DNA from: Mycobacterium sp. PSTR-4-N
Lineage (GTDB): Bacteria; Actinomycetota; Actinomycetes; Mycobacteriales; Mycobacteriaceae
NCBI RefSeq assembly: GCF_022348085.1
Contig: NZ_JAKRFN010000026.1
Location: 26,791 to 90,790, forward strand
Reading direction: 5' to 3'
DNA: 64,000 nucleotides
The notes under the pieces were generated by a model, which did no database searches, had not been told where the DNA came from, and saw nothing but the letters and a program-made list of their open reading frames with translations. A program made the position numbers and the translations under genes. Each line of letters starts with the position of its first letter. Within the stretch, counting starts at the first letter, position 1. This document shows positions 16,656 through 24,462 of this stretch, piece by piece.

Positions 16656-17320
16656 CCAGCGCACCCGTCCGCCCCACCCGCCGACAGTTCACCCTCGGCG
16701 ACGCCGCACGCGAATTCGCGGCGCATCCGTCTCCGTGGATGATCGGCACGACGCTGGCCGCCGCACTCACCGCGCGTCTCTACCTCGGGGATTGGACGTG
16801 GACCGACGCGGTGGTGCCCGTCGTGATGCTCGCCGTGTTCCCGTTCTTCGAATGGGTCGTCCACGTGTGCATCCTGCACTGGAAGCCCCGCCGCATCGCC
16901 GGACTGCGCATCGACTCCCTGTTGGCGCGCAAGCACCGCGAACACCACGTCGACCCGCGCGATGTCGCGTTGATCTTCATCCCGTGGCCTGCGCTGCTGT
17001 GGGTGTTGCCCGTGTCGGTCGCGATCGCGCTGCTGGCGTTTCCGCGACCCGCCCTGGGTCTGACGTTCCTGACGTTCCTGGCCGTGCTGGGGCTGTGCTA
17101 CGAGTGGTGCCACTATCTGGTGCACAGCGACTACAAGCCGAAAACGGCTGTCTACCGGGCAGTGTGGCGTAATCATCGGCAGCACCACTTCAAGAACGAG
17201 CACTACTGGTTCACCGTCACGAGTGCCGGCACCGCCGACCGGGTGCTGGGTACGTGCCCATCCCCGACCGCGGTCGAGACGTCACCGACCGCCAAGAACC
17301 TGCACGGCCAGCCCACCTAG
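16652..17320 (+). CDS. Fatty acid hydroxylase / sterol desaturase superfamily membrane protein
   Basis: This 222-residue membrane di-iron enzyme has the clustered histidines of the superfamily: a first cluster KHREHH near residue 93, an HYLVH pair near 151, and NHRQHHFKNEHYWF near 175. About four membrane segments lie between them (for example DAVVPVVMLAVFPFFEWVV). The start is TTG 16652, overlapping the GntR stop, preceded by GAGGAG with good spacing. Members hydroxylate or desaturate fatty acids, sterols or carotenoids with oxygen; the substrate here is unknown. Translational coupling to the FadR-type gene implies regulation by it. Confidence 0.87.
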   Translation: MTSAPVRPTRRQFTLGDAAREFAAHPSPWMIGTTLAAALTARLYLGDWTWTDAVVPVVMLAVFPFFEWVVHVCILHWKPRRIAGLRIDSLLARKHREHHVDPRDVALIFIPWPALLWVLPVSVAIALLAFPRPALGLTFLTFLAVLGLCYEWCHYLVHSDYKPKTAVYRAVWRNHRQHHFKNEHYWFTVTSAGTADRVLGTCPSPTAVETSPTAKNLHGQPT

Positions 17321-17351
17321 GTGCTGACCCCTCGCATGTCAGAATCGCGGC

Positions 17352-18245
17352 GTGCAAATCGGGATGACGATGCCGGTGATGGAGCCCGACCTGGACAGTG
17401 CGACGCTGCGGGCGTGGGCGCGGCTGGTCGACGACGGGCCGTTCTCGTCGTTGTGCTGGGGTGAGCGCATCGCGTTCGACAATCCGGAGAGCCTGACTCT
17501 GCTGGGCGCCCTGGCCGCGTGGACGGAGCGGGTGCGGCTGGTGACCACGGTGGTGATCCCGCAGCTGCACGACCCCGTCATGCTGGCGAAGGCTCTCGCG
17601 ACCGGCGACCTGCTGTGCGACGGGCGGTTGACGGTCGGGATCGGTGTGGGCGGGCGGCACGAGGACTACCGCGCTGTCGGCGCCGACCCCGCGACCCAGA
17701 CGATGCGCCAGCTCGCCGACCGGGTCGCTGTCATGCAGCGGGTGTGGGCGGGGGAGAACGTCACGGACGCGACGCTGCCGGTGGGGCCACCGCCCGTGCA
17801 GTCCGGCGGACCCGAGTTGCTGGTGGGCACAACGGGTCCGAAGACGCTGCGCAGCGCCGCGGGCTGGGCTTCGGGCCTGGCGGGCATCAGCCTGGATCTC
17901 GATACCGCGGCGCAGAACGAGCTGTTCGACGTCGCGCGCGCCGCATGGCGCGACGCCGGCAAGCCGGCACCGCACCTGGCCACCTCGTTCTGGTTCGCGA
18001 TCGGGGAGGGGACCGCACCTCGCGAACAGGTGCATCACCACCTGCGGCGGTACATGAACTGGATACCGGCCGAGATCGTCGACGCGATGGCCCCGACGAC
18101 GGGCTGGGCCGGCACCCAGGACGAATTACGTGTCGTGCTCGGCCGATTCGCCGACATCGGCACCGATGAGATCCACCTGATCCCGACCAGTACCGACATC
18201 GATCAGCTGCGCCAGGTGGCCGAGGTGGTGTCCGACCTCAGCTGA
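17352..18245 (+). CDS. LLM-class (luciferase-like) F420-dependent oxidoreductase
   Basis: This 297-residue TIM-barrel protein of the luciferase-like family opens MQIGMTMPVMEPD and has the patterns VRLVTTVVIPQLHDPVMLAKALATGD, GRLTVGIGVGGRHEDYRAVG and GPELLVGTTGPKTL. In mycobacteria this class usually uses coenzyme F420, though FMN cannot be excluded. The GTG at 17352 is the only start near the first beta strand. The 3' end overlaps the convergent potassium channel gene by eight bases. Substrate unknown. Confidence 0.88.
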   Translation: MQIGMTMPVMEPDLDSATLRAWARLVDDGPFSSLCWGERIAFDNPESLTLLGALAAWTERVRLVTTVVIPQLHDPVMLAKALATGDLLCDGRLTVGIGVGGRHEDYRAVGADPATQTMRQLADRVAVMQRVWAGENVTDATLPVGPPPVQSGGPELLVGTTGPKTLRSAAGWASGLAGISLDLDTAAQNELFDVARAAWRDAGKPAPHLATSFWFAIGEGTAPREQVHHHLRRYMNWIPAEIVDAMAPTTGWAGTQDELRVVLGRFADIGTDEIHLIPTSTDIDQLRQVAEVVSDLS

Positions 18246-19911
18246 ATGCCGGGGAGTCGGTGGAGGCACGACCACGGCCCTTGCTCAGCGTCGCGAGCAA
18301 CTCTCGGTAGGGACCGACGAGATAGGCGGTGTCGCCGGCATGCAGCTGCGAGTCGCGCCGCGGGTGCAGTTCACGGGCGCCATCGCTGCCGACGATCGCG
18401 ATCACCCGGGTCTGTGTCGAGAGCTCGGCCATCCGGATGCCGTCCAGCTCGCTTCCGGGATCCACCCGTACCCCGCCCACCATGAACGACGCCTGGCCGA
18501 CCGAGAACGTGCCGAACACGGTGAGGCCCAGCGCCGCCCCGATGAACCACGGTGCGGACAGCTCGACGGTCGACAGCACGGTGTCGAAACCGAACCGGTG
18601 CGCGACCGCGGCGCCCAGCGCCCGATCGAAGACCCGCAGCACGACCGGCGCGGCGGTGCTGGCCCTGAGCTGCTCGCGGGAGACGATGGCCGTCTCGATG
18701 TTCACCACGTCGTCGTCGGTGAGCACCGCCACCGCCGTGGCGTCGTCGATGCGCGCCGCGTGCAACGTCGAGGGCAGCGTGGCGTCACCGAAGATCACCG
18801 GGATGCCCCGGTCGGCAGCCGCGGACAGATAACGGTTCTCGTCGTTGAGCTCGATGACCGCGACGTCGTGGCCGGCGGCCTTCAGATCGGCGGCCACCCG
18901 GATGCCGAACGATCCCAGGCCCACCACGATCATGTGGCGCTCCAGTTCGCGGACCTTGCGTCGACCCGCCGAGTACGCCAGGCGCCGCGACAGCAGCAGG
19001 TCGGCGACGAAGGCCATCAGCACGGCCGTGGTGGTGATGCCGGCGAACATCAGCACGATGCTGAACAGGCGCAGCCACGTCGGCTGGTCGCTGAAGCTGA
19101 AGTCGCCGTATCCCACGGTCGCGATGGTCTCGGTGGAGAAGTACAGCGCGTCGACGAAGCTCATCCCGGGCTTGTCGTAGGCGAACCACAGCAGGAGCGT
19201 CGATCCGATGAGCAGGCTCATCGACACCGAGAGGGCGCGATAGAAATTGGGGTTGACGTCTTCGCGAAAAGCGCGCGCCGCGTTGGCTATTCGGGTCATC
19301 GCAGAGCGGCGGGGATGGGGGCGGGCCGCGGTGTCGGGGTCGTCGAACTCGCCGGTGTCGCCGATGACCGCCACCCAGTCGCCTTCGTCGACGTGCAGGT
19401 CCCGCCCCGGGCAGGCGACCACTGCGCCCGGGGTGGAACTGTGCTCGCCGTGCACGACGGCGACCGGGGCGAGGTCACCGTGGATCTCGCGCAACGTGCC
19501 CGCGCGGGTCACCGCGGTGCCCGACACGACGAATCGGAGGTCACCCGCGGCGATCGAGTGCGTCGTGCGGGCAAGGCACCGCTCCACGACCGACGGCGCA
19601 GCGAGGTCGGCGACGTCGAGGACCGCGCCCGGCCCGTTGCCCGCCGCCATCGCCTCCCGCAACACGGTGTTCGCCAGGCGGGCCACGACCCGCACGGTGG
19701 GACTGAATCGCCGCGCCAGCAGCGCCATCTCGAGATTCTTCGCGTCGTCCGGCCCGGCACACACGACGGCGGTCGCCGTTGCGACGCCGGCCGGGGTGAG
19801 TTGATCGGGCTGATCGATCACCGTCACTGTGGCGCCGGCGCTGCGCAGCTCCTCGGCGATGCGCACCGCCAGTGCGTCACCACCGCTGACGATGGTGTGG
19901 CTGCCGGCCAT
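18238..19911 (-). CDS. Two-TM potassium channel with RCK/TrkA-N domains
   Basis: This 557-residue protein has an N-terminal Rossmann-like regulatory domain (HTIVSGGDALAVRIAEELRS) and a short linker. The pore module is two membrane helices around the selectivity filter TVGYGDF near residue 265. After it comes a second RCK/TrkA-N domain (HMIVVGLGSFGIRVAADL, VIELNDEN, VIFGDAT) and a C-terminal TrkA-C-like region ending in RELHPRRDSQLHAGDTAYLVGP. It should conduct K+ across the membrane under control of nucleotide or ion binding. The start ATG 19911 is the only Met before the first Rossmann strand. It is 38 bases downstream of the acyl-CoA dehydrogenase operon, same strand. Confidence 0.92.
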   Translation of the reverse strand: MAGSHTIVSGGDALAVRIAEELRSAGATVTVIDQPDQLTPAGVATATAVVCAGPDDAKNLEMALLARRFSPTVRVVARLANTVLREAMAAGNGPGAVLDVADLAAPSVVERCLARTTHSIAAGDLRFVVSGTAVTRAGTLREIHGDLAPVAVVHGEHSSTPGAVVACPGRDLHVDEGDWVAVIGDTGEFDDPDTAARPHPRRSAMTRIANAARAFREDVNPNFYRALSVSMSLLIGSTLLLWFAYDKPGMSFVDALYFSTETIATVGYGDFSFSDQPTWLRLFSIVLMFAGITTTAVLMAFVADLLLSRRLAYSAGRRKVRELERHMIVVGLGSFGIRVAADLKAAGHDVAVIELNDENRYLSAAADRGIPVIFGDATLPSTLHAARIDDATAVAVLTDDDVVNIETAIVSREQLRASTAAPVVLRVFDRALGAAVAHRFGFDTVLSTVELSAPWFIGAALGLTVFGTFSVGQASFMVGGVRVDPGSELDGIRMAELSTQTRVIAIVGSDGARELHPRRDSQLHAGDTAYLVGPYRELLATLSKGRGRASTDSPAFS

Positions 19912-19949
19912 TGCAGCAGGGTACGCAATGCGCCGCTACCCGGCAGGAT

Positions 19950-21056
19950 TTAGACGGTGACGACCTCGTAGTCGCCGAGCTGACCCACCAGCGTGTGCAG
20001 GTGGTCCTGCGCAGAACCCAGTGTCTGCTCGATGGCCGTCAGCCGAGCGGCGTAGTGGCCCACCGGATACTCGGCGGTGACGCCGATACCGCCGTGCAGC
20101 TGGATCGCCTCCTGGGCGATGTGGCGGCCGGACCGGCCGATCTGCACTTTGGCACGCGCGGCGATGGTCGCAGACAGGTCACCGTCGGCGATCGACATGG
20201 CGGCGTACAGCGCCATGCTGCGGGCGAGCTCGAGCGAGACGTACATGTCGGCGGCGCGTTGGGTCAGCGTCTGGAACTTGCTCAGCGTGACGCCGAATTG
20301 CTTGCGCTGCGTGAGGTATTCGGTGGTCAACCGCAGAGCCTCCTCCATGGCCCCGAGAGCCTCGGAGCACAGGCCCGACGAGAACCGCGCCAGTGCACGC
20401 TCGACGGCTTCCGATGCGTCGACCGCATCACCGAGCGGCTCGGCCGAAGCGGCGTCGAGGTCGATCTCGGCGCCGCGCTGTCCGTCGAAGGTCTTGTAGG
20501 GCTTGCGTGAGACCGCCGACCCGTCGACCAGGAACAGCCCCGTGCCACCGTCGGGCAGCGCGGCCGTGACCACCAATGTGTCGGCGCTGTCGCCGGCCAG
20601 CACCGGATTCTTGGTGCCACTGACCGTCCACCCGTCGCCGGCGCGCGCGGCGGTGGTCTTGACCGTCGCGGTGGGTCGGCGCATGCCCGGCTCGGTGTGG
20701 GCGAACGCCAGCAGCCGCTGACCGCCGGCGACCTCGTCGAGCAGCGCGCGTTGCTCGTCGTTGCCGACCTCCGCGATCACCGCGCCCGGACCCAGCGCAG
20801 CGTGCAGTATCGGCTCAGGTGCCAGCCGGCGGCCGGCTTCGACGAGCACCGCGTGGATCTCGAGCTGCCCGCCGGCATCCTCGTCGAAGCCGAGGCCGAG
20901 AACCCCGGTTTCGGCGAGCTGGTTCCACACGTCGCGGCTCCAGCCTTGATCGGTGTCGAGCACCTTGAGACGGCTTTCGATGTCGTACGCACGCGTGAGC
21001 ATCTCGCGAGTGGTGTCGCGCAGCAGGGTCTGTTCTTCACTGAACTGGAAGTCCAT
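19950..21056 (-). CDS. Acyl-CoA dehydrogenase, small-type partner subunit
   Basis: This 368-residue flavoprotein of the acyl-CoA dehydrogenase family begins MDFQFSEEQTLLRDTTREML. It contains QRKQFGVTLSKFQTLTQRAADMY and the FAD-binding C-terminal block AIQLHGGIGVTAEYPVGHYAARL. It catalyses alpha,beta-dehydrogenation of acyl-CoA, passing electrons to an ETF. A second, different ACAD gene lies 15 bases upstream in the same operon. Paired genes like this in mycobacteria commonly form heterotetrameric (alpha2beta2) enzymes acting on steroid side chains or unusual acyl groups. That quaternary arrangement is an inference here. Confidence 0.9.
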   Translation of the reverse strand: MDFQFSEEQTLLRDTTREMLTRAYDIESRLKVLDTDQGWSRDVWNQLAETGVLGLGFDEDAGGQLEIHAVLVEAGRRLAPEPILHAALGPGAVIAEVGNDEQRALLDEVAGGQRLLAFAHTEPGMRRPTATVKTTAARAGDGWTVSGTKNPVLAGDSADTLVVTAALPDGGTGLFLVDGSAVSRKPYKTFDGQRGAEIDLDAASAEPLGDAVDASEAVERALARFSSGLCSEALGAMEEALRLTTEYLTQRKQFGVTLSKFQTLTQRAADMYVSLELARSMALYAAMSIADGDLSATIAARAKVQIGRSGRHIAQEAIQLHGGIGVTAEYPVGHYAARLTAIEQTLGSAQDHLHTLVGQLGDYEVVTV

Positions 21057-21071
21057 GGGTTCGCCTTGTCT

Positions 21072-22232
21072 CTACAGTCCGAGGATGGTCGACGAGATGA
21101 TGGTGCGCTGCACTTCGTTGCTGCCGCCGTAGATGGAGGTCTTGCGGTAGTTCAGGTAGCGCGGTGCACTGTGCTGCGCCCACTGCGGGGACGCGATGTC
21201 GGCGTCGCTCCCGAACGGCAGGATGTCGGATCCGGCCACCTCCATCATGAGCTCGGTGGCGACCTGCTGCAGCTGGCTGCCTCGCAGCTTGAGCACCGAC
21301 GACGCGGGGTTGGGCTTGCCGCCCTTCGAGCCCGAGGCCACCCTCATCTGGGTCAATTCCAGTGCGAGCACGTCGTTCTCGGCCTCCGCGAGCCGCGCCG
21401 CGAACAGCGGATCCTCCAGCAGGCCATTGGCTTTGGCGTGCTCCTTGACCTCCGCGAGGCGCACCTTGGTACGCCCGACCTGGGCGATGCCCGTTCGTTC
21501 GTTACCGAGCAGGAACTTCGCATAGCTCCAGCCCTGGTTCTCCTCACCGACGAGATTCTCAGCGGGCACCCGGACGTCTTCGAAGAACACCTCGTTGACC
21601 TCGACGCTGCCGTCGACGAGCTTGATGGGGCGCATCGTGATGCCGGGGGTGTCGAGATCGATCAGCAGGAACGAGATGCCGGCCTGCTTCTTCGGGGCGT
21701 TGGGATCGGTGCGCACCAGGCAGAAGATCCAGTCCGCGTACTGGCCGAGCGTGGTCCAGGTCTTCTGGCCGTTGACCACGTAGCTGTCGCCGTCGCGCGT
21801 CGCCGTGGTGCGCAGCGAGGCGAGGTCGGAGCCCGCCTCTGGTTCGGAAAAGCCCTGGCACCACCAGATGTCGAGGGCGGCCGTCGGCGGCAGGAAGCGC
21901 TCCTTGACCGCTTGGGAGCCGAACTCGGCGATCACCGGCCCGACCATCTTGGCGTTGAAGTTCAGCGGCTCCGGCACGCAGGCCAACTGCATCTCGTCCA
22001 ACCAGATCTGGTGCTGGGTCGGCGTCCAGTCCTTGCCGCCCCATTCGACCGGCCAGCTGGGCACCGCGAGGCCGTGGTCGTTGAGGATCTTGTGCGTGGT
22101 GACGATGTCTTCTTTGGTGATCTCCACACCGGCGCGGCTGCGTTCCCGGATCTCGGCAGGGATCTCCGTCCGGTAGAAGGTGCGAAGCTCGTCGCGAAAC
22201 TCGGCTTCGCTGGGTGTCAGTGCCAGCTGCAT
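21072..22232 (-). CDS. Acyl-CoA dehydrogenase, large-type partner subunit
   Basis: This 386-residue acyl-CoA dehydrogenase has WCQGFSEPEAGSDLASLRTT (substrate and FAD region), GQKTWTTLGQYADW, and the C-terminal motif SIYGGSNEVQRTIISSTILG. The motif has Gly where the catalytic Glu of the classical IYEGT motif sits in homomeric enzymes, consistent with a heteromeric enzyme. ATG 22232 is chosen over ATG 22250 because AGGAGG stands five bases before it. It is the first gene of the fadE-fadE pair, with a dyad at 22271 upstream. Confidence 0.9.
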   Translation of the reverse strand: MQLALTPSEAEFRDELRTFYRTEIPAEIRERSRAGVEITKEDIVTTHKILNDHGLAVPSWPVEWGGKDWTPTQHQIWLDEMQLACVPEPLNFNAKMVGPVIAEFGSQAVKERFLPPTAALDIWWCQGFSEPEAGSDLASLRTTATRDGDSYVVNGQKTWTTLGQYADWIFCLVRTDPNAPKKQAGISFLLIDLDTPGITMRPIKLVDGSVEVNEVFFEDVRVPAENLVGEENQGWSYAKFLLGNERTGIAQVGRTKVRLAEVKEHAKANGLLEDPLFAARLAEAENDVLALELTQMRVASGSKGGKPNPASSVLKLRGSQLQQVATELMMEVAGSDILPFGSDADIASPQWAQHSAPRYLNYRKTSIYGGSNEVQRTIISSTILGL

Positions 22233-22270
22233 GGCGGCCTCCTGCTCCATCGATGGACTCCCTGCAGACT

Positions 22271-22282
22271 AACCACTTGGTT
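22271..22282. promoter_or_regulatory. TetR-type operator candidate upstream of the fadE pair
   Basis: The bases read AACCACTTGGTT, a 5+2+5 perfect dyad, located 39-50 bases upstream of the favoured fadE start and about 120 bases from the divergent secreted-peptide gene. The spacing and AACC/GGTT ends resemble sites of TetR-family lipid regulators in mycobacteria, but it does not match the strict KstR (AACNNGTT) pattern. No regulator gene lies adjacent. Confidence 0.4.
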
Positions 22283-22401
22283 GGCAGCCCCTCCGCGCAG
22301 TGCGGGCGATGTCATTTCTGCGTGCGATTCACTGCTTGCGGCCTCACCCGGACGCGTAACCTCTCGAGGTGTTCGCACAGCGTCTGAAGAGGGGATTGGA
22401 C

Positions 22402-22641
22402 ATGCGCAGACTCGCGAGGACAGTCGGGGCCTCGGCCCTGATCGTCGGCTCACTACTCGGGGCGCCGACCGCCGCGGCGGCACTGCTCGCCAACCCCGCT
22501 CCGGCGCCGGCACCGGCGCCCACGCCCGAGCGCCCGACGGTGCAGCTGCTCGACTGCTACGGGTCCACCGGCTGGATGGGGTGTGGCCCCGGTTGGACCT
22601 GGCGCGACGGCTGGCGCGGCTTCGCGTGCTATCCCTGCTGA
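22402..22641 (+). CDS. Small secreted Cys/Trp/Gly-rich protein, unknown function
   Basis: This 79-residue product starts with a clear signal peptide (MRRLARTVGASALIVGSLLG, then APTAAAA) followed by an Ala-Pro repeat linker. It ends in a compact segment with four cysteines (DCYGS, GCGPG, FACYPC) and four tryptophans. The mature part would be about 50 residues and could be held by two disulfides outside the cell. ATG 22402 with GAGGGG seven bases before it is favoured over GTG 22369. No family was recognised. It is followed 32 bases later by another secreted-protein gene on the same strand. Confidence 0.7.
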   Translation: MRRLARTVGASALIVGSLLGAPTAAAALLANPAPAPAPAPTPERPTVQLLDCYGSTGWMGCGPGWTWRDGWRGFACYPC

Positions 22642-22673
22642 CCCGACGACCCTCGAACACCGCGGAGACACGC

Positions 22674-23207
22674 ATGAAACTTCCTGCCATCTCGCTCGGG
22701 GGATTGGCCGCCGCGTCGGCCGTCCTCACCCTCGGTCTCGGGACAGCCGCAGCCGCACCGGATTACGGGACGCTGCCCGTCAACCCGAACGTGACCACCG
22801 ACTCGACGGCCTATGTACCCGTCCCGCCGGTGCTCGACCCCGGCGGCCAGCAGGGCGTCGAACAGGTTTTCAACCACCGGGACGGCACGCGCGGGATCAC
22901 GACGAAGATCCTGGTGCTGTCGTCGCCGCAGGCGGCGACCGACGCGATGAACGCCTGGCGTGACGGCCTGGGTGGCGTGGTCGCCGATCCGAAGTCCGAG
23001 CCCGTCGATGTGGCTCCCGGCGCCATGTGGGCGACCGGGTTGTCGCCCAACGGGTCGCAGTCCGTCGGCGTGCTGATGTTCACCCGGGGGAACGCCGCGG
23101 TCGACGTGGAGTTCGACGGTCCGGCTAACGATCCGGTTCCGGCCGACCTCGCCACGCAGTACGGCAAGGACCAGGTGGCGGCGCTCGATCAGCAGCTGGG
23201 GGCGTAG
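22674..23207 (+). CDS. Secreted protein of unknown function
   Basis: This 177-residue protein has a signal peptide (residues 1-28, ending LGTAAAAPDYG) and no lipobox Cys. The mature domain begins with a Val/Pro-rich segment and contains a repeated alternation of strands and helices (GVEQVFNHRDGTRGITTKIL, SPQAATDAMNAWRDGL). The layout resembles small mycobacterial secreted proteins with an alpha/beta sandwich such as the LpqN/LpqT-like groups, but that match is not secure. Start ATG 22674 has GCGGAGACACGC upstream. A hairpin (23212-23232) follows the stop. Confidence 0.72.
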   Translation: MKLPAISLGGLAAASAVLTLGLGTAAAAPDYGTLPVNPNVTTDSTAYVPVPPVLDPGGQQGVEQVFNHRDGTRGITTKILVLSSPQAATDAMNAWRDGLGGVVADPKSEPVDVAPGAMWATGLSPNGSQSVGVLMFTRGNAAVDVEFDGPANDPVPADLATQYGKDQVAALDQQLGA

Positions 23208-23211
23208 CCCG

Positions 23212-23232
23212 GCGTTCGTTCACGCCGAACGC
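23212..23232 (+). terminator. Terminator-like hairpin
   Basis: GCGTTCG and CGAACGC form a perfect 7-base stem with a 7-base loop, five bases after the stop codon at 23207. There is no U-tract, which is usual for mycobacterial terminators. Confidence 0.45.
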
Positions 23233-23358
23233 ACGGTTTCTGAGGGGCTCACTCGCGTTTCGCGTCACAATTCGTACACTCGGCGGCCGCCGGTTGTCGG
23301 TGCTCGCCGATACGGTGACCCGCACTGTGATGAATGCTGAGATCGCGGACATGCGCCG

Positions 23359-24462
23359 GTGAGCGTGCCGGAGAAGCGCGCTGATGTGTGGGAATCTGTG
23401 TCGGTGGCGCGCAGATCCGACCTGTCCTCCGCGGATGTCGTCGCCAAGGCGCAGCGTTTCCCGCGGCTGCGCTACATGGGGTCCAAGTACCGACTGCTGC
23501 CGCACCTGGAACGCGTGTTCGCCGAGATCGGCGGGGAAACCGCCGTCGACGCCTTCTCGGGGTCCGGGGTGGTGTCCTACCTGCTCAAGGTGCAGGGCTT
23601 CGCGGTCACGTCGAACGATTTCCTCAACTTCCCGGCGGTCATCACGGCGGCCACGGTGCAGAACTCGTCCGTACGGCTCGACCAGGAGCTGATCGACACG
23701 ATCTGCGGGCCGCCGGCCGACGATCGCGACTTCATCCAGCGCACCTTCGACGGTCTCTACTTCACGCCGGAGGATCGCCGGTTCCTCGATTCGGCGTGGT
23801 CGCACATCGACACGTTGAGGGGCCATCGGCGCGATCTGGCGATCTCCGCGCTGGTCCTGTCCGCGGCGCGCAAGCAGCCGCGCGGGGTGTTCACGTTCAC
23901 CGACGGCACCAAGTACGCCGACGGGCGCCGCGACCTCAAACTGACGCTGCGCGAACACTTCCGCGAACGCGCGCTCGACTACAACGCGACGGTGTTCAGC
24001 AACGGCGCCCGCAGCCGAGCGCGCCGCGGCGATGTGTTCGAGATCCCGGACAACGCACCGGATCTGGTGTATCTCGACCCGCCCTACGCGCCGCCCAGCG
24101 ACGACAACGACTACATCAAGCGCTATCACTTCCTCGAGGGTCTGTCGGTCTACTGGCGCGACGTCAGGATCATGGAGAACACGAAGACCAAGAAGCTGGA
24201 GAAGCGGTTCACGCCGTTCGCCTACAAGCGCACGATCGAGGACGCGTTGCTCCGGTCGTTCGAGCATTTCGCCGACGCGGGTGCGATCGTGCTGTCGTAC
24301 TCGTCGAATGCGATTCCGGGAGCGACGCGCATCCGCGACCTACTGGGCAAGGTCAAGCCGTCGGTCGAGATGATCGCGATCGATCACAAGTACAGCTTCG
24401 GCACGCACGTGGCGGCCGCCCGGCGTGACGTGAGCGAGTACCTGTTCATCGGGCGGGACTGA
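23359..24462 (+). CDS. DNA adenine methyltransferase, D12 class (Type II modification enzyme)
   Basis: This 367-residue protein has the order and motifs of the D12/Dam-type N6-adenine methyltransferases. The opening block is LRYMGSKYRLLPHL (residues 37-50). The SAM-binding motif I is DAFSGSG (64-70), then TSNDF, a target recognition region in the middle, and catalytic motif IV DPPYAPP (240-246). A C-terminal AIVLSYSSNA strand follows. The reaction is methyl transfer from SAM to adenine in a specific duplex site, which cannot be named from sequence. GTG 23359 is the best start. The stop overlaps the next start by one base (TGATG), coupling it to the putative endonuclease. Confidence 0.88.
   Translation: MSVPEKRADVWESVSVARRSDLSSADVVAKAQRFPRLRYMGSKYRLLPHLERVFAEIGGETAVDAFSGSGVVSYLLKVQGFAVTSNDFLNFPAVITAATVQNSSVRLDQELIDTICGPPADDRDFIQRTFDGLYFTPEDRRFLDSAWSHIDTLRGHRRDLAISALVLSAARKQPRGVFTFTDGTKYADGRRDLKLTLREHFRERALDYNATVFSNGARSRARRGDVFEIPDNAPDLVYLDPPYAPPSDDNDYIKRYHFLEGLSVYWRDVRIMENTKTKKLEKRFTPFAYKRTIEDALLRSFEHFADAGAIVLSYSSNAIPGATRIRDLLGKVKPSVEMIAIDHKYSFGTHVAAARRDVSEYLFIGRD

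Noticed and set aside
22271..22282. AACCACTTGGTT as a KstR or KstR2 site
   Set aside because: KstR needs AACNNGTT and KstR2 has CAAGNNCTTG; the dyad matches neither, so only a generic TetR-type site is proposed.
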